Assembly: GCA_016209225.1 (NCBI GenBank)
Contig: JACQWO010000005.1
Span: forward strand, 1 to 35,859
Direction: 5' to 3'
Source of the DNA: Desulfobacterales bacterium
Lineage (GTDB): Bacteria > Desulfobacterota > UBA8473
Length of the DNA: 35,859 bases
Positions 29,436 through 35,859 of this stretch are shown in pieces; position 1 is the stretch's first letter; every line of letters starts with the position of its first letter. Below the pieces are notes generated by a model that saw nothing but the letters and a program-made list of their open reading frames with translations, was not told the DNA's origin and searched no databases. Both the position numbers and the translations under genes were made by a program.

Positions 29436-30269
29436 CTACCTAAATTTCTCATTGGGCAGAGTTATAGATGCCACTTGCCCTGAATTCCCGAGCTTACCCA
29501 GGGCTTTCCCGTTATAGAAAAGGTCAATCCCTCCAGCGTTTCCGATGGATAATTTAAGTGTGCGAAGGGCATTCCATGTTAAATTCTCCCCTGGCTTCAG
29601 AAGGACTTCAAAAGGTGGTTTATCGTCGATTTGAACCCTTAACCAGGTTGTTTCAGAAGTTTTTACCAGGAGGTTTTTTTCTCCCTCTTTTTGAGATTCG
29701 GCCTTTTTCTCTTCTGGTCTTAATGGTTCTGTCCTATCGGCCAATGAGACAGCTGATCCAGGTTCTTTCGGTGGTTTATCCCCTGTTACAACGCTCCCCG
29801 CCGTCTCTTCGGGCAAGGGGGGAGGGTAAACTGTGGTTTCTCCAGTTGGCATAGAGGGTGCCGCCGATGGTTTAGAAATAACATCTGTACGGGTTTTAAT
29901 CTCTTCTCTTTTGCCAAGGTAAAAATAGAAAAATAGAAAAACAATTAAGATTATTGCCAATGGGAAAGCTATAAGTAAGCGTCTGGAGAAAAGAGGTTTT
30001 TTAGGGGGGGGGGTGATTTCCTCGACGTTTTTCAAACCATCTAAATACCTCTTATATTGCAGAACGACCTCGTCCTTGTCCAATCCCACATAACTTGCGT
30101 AGGCCTTTAAGAATCCCTTGAGAAAAACTTCCGCAGGCAACTTGTCTGTGTCATCGCCCTCTATTGCCTCTAGGAAGACCTTTCTTATCCTTGTAGCTGC
30201 TGAAATCTCTTCAAGGGAAACAGATCTTGATTCTCTCTCTTTCCTGAGATATTCTCCAAAAGAGTCCAT
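29436..30269 (-). CDS. rodZ: RodZ-like cytoskeletal adaptor
   Basis: A single-pass inner-membrane protein of 277 residues. The N-terminal HTH_25 domain covers about residues 1-75 (FGEYLRKERESRSVSLEEIS, VFLKGFLKAYASYVGL). A membrane segment is at about 97-118, then a Pro-rich periplasmic stretch and a C-terminal DUF4115 domain (TWLRVQIDDKPPFEVLLKPG). RodZ links MreB filaments to the cell-wall machinery, and here it is transcribed divergently from mreB. A run of ten C on the coding strand (30004-30013) encodes Pro residues just before the membrane segment and could slip. Confidence 0.92.
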   Translation of the reverse strand: MDSFGEYLRKERESRSVSLEEISAATRIRKVFLEAIEGDDTDKLPAEVFLKGFLKAYASYVGLDKDEVVLQYKRYLDGLKNVEEITPPPKKPLFSRRLLIAFPLAIILIVFLFFYFYLGKREEIKTRTDVISKPSAAPSMPTGETTVYPPPLPEETAGSVVTGDKPPKEPGSAVSLADRTEPLRPEEKKAESQKEGEKNLLVKTSETTWLRVQIDDKPPFEVLLKPGENLTWNALRTLKLSIGNAGGIDLFYNGKALGKLGNSGQVASITLPNEKFR

Positions 30270-30280
30270 ATTGCTCCAAA

Positions 30281-30348
30281 TAATATGTGTTTATAAACCG
30301 CCCAAAGATAATTATTTGTTTGACCAACTATTTTTTTAACACATATTA
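30281..30348. promoter_or_regulatory. 11-bp inverted repeat upstream of rodZ
   Basis: TAATATGTGTT (30281-30291) and AACACATATTA (30338-30348) are perfect reverse complements separated by 46 bp, placed 12-79 bp before the rodZ start. They could be two operator half-sites or a loop-out element. I could not define the rodZ promoter. Confidence 0.45.
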
Positions 30349-30485
30349 AAAATTCTTGCAATAAAAAGATTTGGATGCAAATAGACAAAATCCTAATTGG
30401 TTCACACTGAAAAATTCCCTTTTCCGCTCTCTAGTGCGGGTTTTTTGACCCATCTATGACTCGCTTCAGGCATTTTCAGGAGGAA

Positions 30486-30566
30486 CTAATTACTCAGATG
30501 TTTAGGCTGAAGACCAAAGTGTCCTAACGGTCTCCCGCCTTCAGTCTATCCACCTGAATCAGTTGC
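30486..30566. repeat. Dispersed TIR repeat, copy 3
   Basis: It starts TAATTACTCAGATGTTTAGG and ends CACCTGAATCAGTTGC. The middle (GTGTCCTAACGG, CAGTCTATC) matches the reverse complement of the copy at 33176-33248. It lies about 25 bp upstream of the mreB promoter. Confidence 0.75.
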
Positions 30567-30589
30567 GAAATTTAAACTTAATTTATAGC

Positions 30590-30618
30590 TTGATATAAGA
30601 CATATTATCTGGTATATT
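30590..30618 (+). promoter_or_regulatory. Sigma70-type promoter for mreB
   Basis: TTGATA at 30590-30595 and TATATT at 30613-30618 have a 17-bp spacer. About 94 bp separate it from the mreB ATG. Confidence 0.62.
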
Positions 30619-30712
30619 CCCTCTTCATAATACATACCTTAAATTCGATTGAATTCTTTCTCTTCCTGTGAGAAGAATGGTTGAATTTCCTAAAATTAGA
30701 AGGGAGAATTAG

Positions 30713-31753
<1,041 letters not shown>

Positions 31754-31777
31754 TACAAAAAATTAAAAAGGGGAAAG

Positions 31778-32611
31778 ATGCTCTCTATATTCAGAAGATA
31801 TCGAGTAATAGTAATCACAGCCTCTCTCTGTATAGTTGCCATACTCCTTATCTCCCTAAATATTAAAGAAAGGAAGAAACCCCATCTTTTTGAAAAGATT
31901 ATCTTCGAGGTCTCTTCTCCTTTTCAAAAGACAATTCAGTCAACTGTAAAAGCTGTAAAAACCCTGTGGGGCAATTATATCTTTCTTGTAAACCTTAAAA
32001 AAGAAAATACTGCTCTAAGCAAAACCATTAATGCCTTGAAAGAAGATAACCTTCGTTTAAAGGAAGCGGTTATCGCCAATGTGCGTTTAAGAAAACTCCT
32101 CCTCTTCAAAGAGGCATTCAGGAGTCCTATGATTCCTGCAGAGGTAATTAGCGAGGACCCTTCCAGTTGGTTTAAAACCATCATTCTCGATAAAGGCAGC
32201 AAGGATGGTATTGAAAAAAAGATGGCGGTAGTAACCTCGGGGGGAATGGTGGGGCGTGTCATAGAGGTTTCTAGGTCTGTCTCCAAGGTCCTGTTGTTGG
32301 TAGATCACAGCAGCGCCCTTGATGCTATGGTACAAAGGACCAGGGCTAAGGGAATCCTGGAAGGAAGGGTCAATCAGACATGTCAGTTAAAATATGTCTC
32401 GCGTGCCGATGATGTTAGAATAGGAGACGATATTATATCGTCTGGTTTAGGGGGAATATTCCCGAAAGGGCTGCTTCTGGGAAGGGTAAGCAAAATAAAA
32501 AAAGAAGGCTCTGGGTTGTTTCAATATGTTGAGGTAACCCCCAGTGTTGATTTTGCTAAACTTGAAGAGGTCTTCATAGTGGTCGGTGATAAATCCGCAT
32601 CAGAGGAATAG
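31778..32611 (+). CDS. mreC: Rod-shape-determining protein MreC
   Basis: A bitopic membrane protein of 277 residues, with a membrane segment at about residues 9-27 (VIVITASLCIVAILLI) and a coiled coil at about 68-105 (LKKENTALSKTINALKED). The periplasmic beta domain contains SSWFKTIILDKGSKDGI and VVTSGGMVGRV, the family signatures. MreC links MreB to PBP2. It follows mreB by 24 bp with AAGGGGAAAG as ribosome site. Confidence 0.94.
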   Translation: MLSIFRRYRVIVITASLCIVAILLISLNIKERKKPHLFEKIIFEVSSPFQKTIQSTVKAVKTLWGNYIFLVNLKKENTALSKTINALKEDNLRLKEAVIANVRLRKLLLFKEAFRSPMIPAEVISEDPSSWFKTIILDKGSKDGIEKKMAVVTSGGMVGRVIEVSRSVSKVLLLVDHSSALDAMVQRTRAKGILEGRVNQTCQLKYVSRADDVRIGDDIISSGLGGIFPKGLLLGRVSKIKKEGSGLFQYVEVTPSVDFAKLEEVFIVVGDKSASEE

Positions 32612-32665
32612 GACCGGGTATCTTGAACAATCATGGTCTCCTGGTTTCCTTAATAAAGGTTGAGC

Positions 32666-33157
32666 ATGGGGGGGGTTTTTGGGTTCTTATTTTTAGGAAT
32701 AATTTTTTTGAGCTTACAGACTACTATTTTGAGCTTTTCCCCCCATATTCCCGTTAAGCCTGACCTTACTATAATAATGGTAGCCTATCTCGGGATATTT
32801 CAAGGGCCGGTGAGAGGTATATTTTTAGCTGCCATCCTGGGTTATCTTGTGGATACCCTTTCTGGGGGTATAATAGGGCTGTTCACCTTTCTAAGGATTG
32901 TAACTTTCTTTCTGACAAAACTGGCATGTGAGAATCTTTATCTTAAAAACGCTCTCTCTCAAACAATCCTAATAATAACGCTGAGTATTATTGATGGAAT
33001 CCTCTTGCTTTCGACCTTGTATGTATTCAGTTCTGTTGAGAACCTATGGATTTTTGTCGCAAGGTTTCTCCCCATCCAGGCTATCTTAACCGGTATATTC
33101 GGCCCGCTAATATTCTTAATATTAAACAAAACAGAATTATTGCTTGAGCCTCGATGA
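32666..33157 (+). CDS. mreD: Rod-shape-determining protein MreD
   Basis: A small polytopic inner-membrane protein of 163 residues with five or six hydrophobic segments, including GFLFLGIIFLSLQTTIL and GIFLAAILGYLVDTLSGG, the latter typical of MreD. I choose the ATG at 32666, six bases after AAAGG; a TTG at 32660 in the same frame is possible. The ATG is followed at once by eight G, so codons 2-3 are GGG GGG; slippage there would abolish translation. It ends about 200 bp before mrdA, where repeats lie. Confidence 0.88.
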   Translation: MGGVFGFLFLGIIFLSLQTTILSFSPHIPVKPDLTIIMVAYLGIFQGPVRGIFLAAILGYLVDTLSGGIIGLFTFLRIVTFFLTKLACENLYLKNALSQTILIITLSIIDGILLLSTLYVFSSVENLWIFVARFLPIQAILTGIFGPLIFLILNKTELLLEPR

Positions 33158-33175
33158 ATACCAGATTCTTTGGAG

Positions 33176-33248
33176 GTAACTGCTCAGGCAGATAGACTAA
33201 AGGTGGAAGGCCGTTAGGACACTTCAGCTTAAACACCTAAGCAGTTAC
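33176..33248. repeat. Dispersed TIR repeat, copy 4 (inverted orientation)
   Basis: About 73 bp from GTAACTGCTCAGGC to CACCTAAGCAGTTAC. It is the reverse complement, with differences, of the copy at 30486-30566. Confidence 0.78.
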
Positions 33249-33322
33249 TTTGATTGAGCCAATGGTCGTAGAAATCGAGAAGGTCTTGAATGGTTTGATT
33301 CGTGCCTTGCGAGATGCTTTAT

Positions 33323-33352
33323 AGCCTTCAGTCTAAATACCTGAGTAGTTAC
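33323..33352. repeat. Dispersed TIR repeat, half copy
   Basis: AGCCTTCAGTCTAAATACC then TGAGTAGTTAC matches the right end of the 30486 copy. The left end of this unit is missing; together with 33176 it may form a nested pair. It ends 9 bp before the chosen mrdA start. Confidence 0.65.
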
Positions 33353-33361
33353 AAATCAGCA

Positions 33362-35194
33362 ATGCTACTGTATGATAAAAACAATAAGAAAGAATTTGAA
33401 AAAAGGCTGTTTTTTTCTATTGTATTCGCAATAGTTGCCTTTGTTATCATCCTCTCTAGACTATGGCACCTACAAATACTCCAGGGGAAAAAATTCAAAA
33501 GCCTTTCTGAAAATAACCGAATAAGAATTGTCAAGATACCCGCCCCAAGAGGGATTATATTTGATCGAAAGGGCAGGGTTCTGGTCGACAACTATCCTTC
33601 CTTTGATCTGTCCATAATACCCGAGGATATTAATGACCCGGAAAGGGCAATAAAAGAACTAAGCGGCTTATTAAACGTAAAAGCTGAATTATTCAAGGCA
33701 AAGTTAAAAGAGCATCGGGACAACCCCCCATTTAAGCCTATAAAGGTAAAAACAAACCTTGATTATAGAGAGGTGGCTATTGTTGAAACAAACAAACTGG
33801 ATCTCTCCGGAATAACAATTGAAATAGAGCCCAAGCGTCTTTACGTGTTTGACAAATTAGCAGCGCATCTTATTGGATACGTGGGAAAAATCAGTGCGTC
33901 TCAATTGAAAACAAGGGGTTCAGATGGATACAACATGTTGGACTTAATAGGAAAATGCGGCATAGAACATGATTATGAAAGCGTTTTAAGGGGAAGTAAC
34001 GGGGGGGCCCAGGTTGAGGTCGACGCTGTCGGGAGAAAAGTAAGGGTTTTGCGTGAACTTGAGCCAAACCCTGGTGAAAATATATTCTTAACTATTGAAT
34101 TAGACATTCAAAAACTTGCAGAAAAGGCTCTCGCTGATATGATAGGTACTGTTATAGTAATGGACCCAAACAATGGGGATATTCTTGCATTGGCTAGCAG
34201 CCCTTCCTTTAATCCAAATATGTTCTCTCTGGGAATCTCTTCGAAAGAGTGGGAAGCTCTCGTAACTAATCCTTATAATCCGTTAGCAAACAAGGCTATC
34301 CAAGGACAATATCCGCCAGGTTCCGTATACAAGATAATTACCGCCATAGCAGGCCTTGAGGAAAAAGTTATTACGCCAGAAACCATCTTTTACTGTGACG
34401 GCTCCTACAAATTCGGCAGGCGAACATACAGATGCTGGCAAAAGAAAGGACACGGAAGAGTTAATCTCCACCGGGCATTAGTGGAGTCTTGTGATGTTTA
34501 CTTTTACCAGGTGGGGCAAAAATTAGGAGTGGATAGGATCGCACATTATTCCTCTTTATTTGGTCTTGGCAAACCAACTGGTATGTCTCTTTTAAATGAA
34601 AAATCGGGTTTGGTTCCAACGAGATTATGGAAACGACGGGCTTTTGGCTCTCCCTGGCAAGATGGGGAGACTCTGTCTGTAGCAATTGGTCAAGGTTTTG
34701 TTCTGGTTACCCCCCTTCAAATCTTAAATTTAATATCCTCCCTGGCCAACGGGGGTGCGCTGTATCGCCCACAAATAGTTAAAAAAATCGAGTCCATAGG
34801 GGGAGACATTATCAAGGAATTCTTTCCTGAAAGGATAAAAAAAATTCCCGTATCCGACAACAGTTTTAGTTTAATAAAAGACGCTCTTTGGGGAGTGGTT
34901 AATGAAAGCCGTGGCACCGGATGGGGGGCCAGGATAGAGGGTGCTGATGTGGCTGGAAAGACAGGGACTGCTCAGGTAGTAGGGTTGCCAAAGGGTTCAA
35001 GCAATGAATATGTTCCTTTTGAGTACAGAGATCATGCCTGGTTTACCGCATTTGCCCCGAAAGATAAACCAAAAGTAGCTATTGTGGTGTTGCTGGAACA
35101 TGGGGGGCATGGGGGTAACAAGGCTGCTCGAATTGCCAAAGAAATTATGAAAGAAGCCCTTAAAATTCTAAATAGCGACAGTGCCTCTTTTTAA
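33362..35194 (+). CDS. mrdA: Penicillin-binding protein 2
   Basis: The elongation-specific transpeptidase, 610 residues from this start. A membrane segment near the N-terminus (FSIVFAIVAFVIILSRLW), a dimerisation region (PAPRGIIFDRKGRVLVDNYP), and the penicillin-binding domain are visible. The latter has SxxK in PPGSVYKI (about residue 321), SxN-type VESCDVYFYQ and KTG in AGKTGTAQV. An in-frame ATG at 33302 would add 20 residues made entirely of repeat DNA, so the ATG at 33362 is preferred, although neither has a clear ribosome site. Its partner rodA follows 15 bp later. Confidence 0.94.
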   Translation: MLLYDKNNKKEFEKRLFFSIVFAIVAFVIILSRLWHLQILQGKKFKSLSENNRIRIVKIPAPRGIIFDRKGRVLVDNYPSFDLSIIPEDINDPERAIKELSGLLNVKAELFKAKLKEHRDNPPFKPIKVKTNLDYREVAIVETNKLDLSGITIEIEPKRLYVFDKLAAHLIGYVGKISASQLKTRGSDGYNMLDLIGKCGIEHDYESVLRGSNGGAQVEVDAVGRKVRVLRELEPNPGENIFLTIELDIQKLAEKALADMIGTVIVMDPNNGDILALASSPSFNPNMFSLGISSKEWEALVTNPYNPLANKAIQGQYPPGSVYKIITAIAGLEEKVITPETIFYCDGSYKFGRRTYRCWQKKGHGRVNLHRALVESCDVYFYQVGQKLGVDRIAHYSSLFGLGKPTGMSLLNEKSGLVPTRLWKRRAFGSPWQDGETLSVAIGQGFVLVTPLQILNLISSLANGGALYRPQIVKKIESIGGDIIKEFFPERIKKIPVSDNSFSLIKDALWGVVNESRGTGWGARIEGADVAGKTGTAQVVGLPKGSSNEYVPFEYRDHAWFTAFAPKDKPKVAIVVLLEHGGHGGNKAARIAKEIMKEALKILNSDSASF

Positions 35195-35209
35195 GGTAAA
35201 AAATTCTTT

Positions 35210-35859
35210 ATGAAATTTGATCGAAGGTTAGCTTCAAATCTTGATTGGTTTCTTCTTTTGATAACGATACTCATTGCTACTATTGGTGTATTTAATATCT
35301 ATAGTGCAACTTTTGCCGTAAAAGAACCGGGCGGCATGCCCATTTATCTAAAACAGATCTGCTGGATCCTTATAGGAATCTTCATAATGTTTCTCTCTTT
35401 TTGCGCAGACTGTCGTTTATTAGAGCGCGTTGCCTATCCTTTATTTATAGTTGCAGTCTTATTGCTAATCCTGGTAATTCCTTTTGGCAAAAGCGTTTCT
35501 GGTTCAAGGAGATGGCTTGAGCTTGGGGGTTTTTCATTACAACCATCGGAGTTTTTTAAAATCGCCCTAATATTCATATTATCAAAGTACTTTAATAAAT
35601 ATCATGGTTATAATCTGGGGGCAATTCGTGGTATTCTTGTTCCCTTTCTTATGCTGGCATTACCGGTTGTCCTTGTTCTTCTTCAACCAGATTTGGGTAC
35701 AGCTCTCATTATTCTATTGATTTTCCTTTCTCTTTTATTATTCAATGGAATAAAGATGAAAAATATCCTGATAATATCCTCAGTATTTTTAGCAGGGCTT
35801 CCTCTGTTCTGGTACTATTTAAAAAATTATCAAAAAATGAGACTCCTAACCTTTGTTAA
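35210..35859 (+). CDS. rodA: RodA peptidoglycan glycosyltransferase, 3' end outside the window
   Basis: The first 216 codons of a SEDS-family glycosyltransferase, open to the window edge. The start is ATG (MKFDRRLASNLDWFLLL). Hydrophobic segments alternate with family motifs GSRRWLELGGFSLQPSEFFK and LQPDLGTALI, which are diagnostic for SEDS proteins. RodA polymerises glycan strands and pairs with PBP2, the gene just upstream. The RodA rather than FtsW identity rests on the mre/mrdA context. Confidence 0.93.
   Translation, partial: MKFDRRLASNLDWFLLLITILIATIGVFNIYSATFAVKEPGGMPIYLKQICWILIGIFIMFLSFCADCRLLERVAYPLFIVAVLLLILVIPFGKSVSGSRRWLELGGFSLQPSEFFKIALIFILSKYFNKYHGYNLGAIRGILVPFLMLALPVVLVLLQPDLGTALIILLIFLSLLLFNGIKMKNILIISSVFLAGLPLFWYYLKNYQKMRLLTFV

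Larger units (their letters stand above)
30270..30712. other. Divergent rodZ / mreB regulatory region
   Basis: No gene is seen. From left to right it holds an 11-bp perfect inverted repeat (30281-30291 and 30338-30348) just upstream of rodZ, a repeat copy at 30486-30566, the mreB promoter at 30590-30618, and a leader of about 90 bp before mreB with GGGAG at 30703-30707. Confidence 0.6.

Noticed and set aside
33302-33361. Longer start for mrdA
   Set aside because: The extra 20 codons come from the dispersed repeat DNA, and the conserved protein begins only after it.

Overview
The window reads as a stretch of chromosome from a Gram-negative, rod-shaped bacterium that is moderately AT-rich by eye. 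A Mla-type lipid transport operon, the mreBCD-mrdA-rodA shape cluster, rodZ and two PilT-family ATPases point to a double-membrane, piliated cell. The combination (zinc-ribbon/pseudo-receiver gene beside pilT, M18 aminopeptidase, AmrS, mannosyl-3-phosphoglycerate phosphatase) would fit a Desulfobacterota or 'deltaproteobacterial' anaerobe, but that is inference; there is no rRNA or tRNA in the window.

Layout. 1-2333: mpgP and eno. 2290-8208: an accessory island inserted between eno and rsmI. It is the wreck of a type I restriction-modification operon. hsdM lacks its 5' half and is joined to the eno stop codon, hsdS has lost the end of its second recognition domain and shifts frame, and hsdR survives only as its N-terminus plus C-terminal scraps in two other frames. 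The accessory genes between them are intact: a YhcG/DUF1016 nuclease, a PIN-GNAT-like-PUA-like fusion, an ASCH protein and a four-helix-bundle suffix protein. 8214-12563: rsmI, pilT, a second pilT-like ATPase and a zinc-ribbon/pseudo-receiver protein. 12593-14023: M18 aminopeptidase. 14090-17030: a second accessory island with a strong promoter, a VapBC-like pair, a DUF433 antitoxin whose toxin is missing, a T5orf172 (GIY-YIG-like) protein and a second YhcG nuclease. 17142-19494: thiamine-binding MTH1187-family protein, AmrS radical SAM enzyme, a ThiF/HesA relic and a UPF0173 metallo-hydrolase. 19725-20084: damaged HTH gene. 20217-25563: alr-mlaE-mlaF-mlaD and a lipoprotein built of about 19 'xPhF' repeats. 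25578-28989: purH-purD-purE. 29003-30269 (minus strand): rodZ and a carboxymuconolactone decarboxylase-like gene. 30713-end: mreB-mreC-mreD-mrdA-rodA, with rodA cut by the window edge.

Between genes there is a dispersed repeat of about 70-80 bp with imperfect terminal inverted repeats (near GTAACTGCTTAGGTG), present at 10421, 11748, 30486 and 33176 with a half copy at 33323. The 11748 copy carries a nested element: a 13-bp inverted repeat around a fragment of a four-helix-bundle gene. Separately, three accessory genes (both yhcG copies and the four-helix suffix gene) carry short DNA palindromes in frame inside their variable linkers.

The best candidates for something undescribed are: (1) the PIN-GNAT-PUA/ASCH pair kept intact inside a dead restriction operon; (2) the in-frame palindromes in linkers of unrelated accessory proteins; (3) the WPxF-repeat lipoprotein at the end of the mla operon; and (4) the dispersed inverted-terminus repeat with its nested cargo. 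All functional statements rest on motif reading; no search was run.
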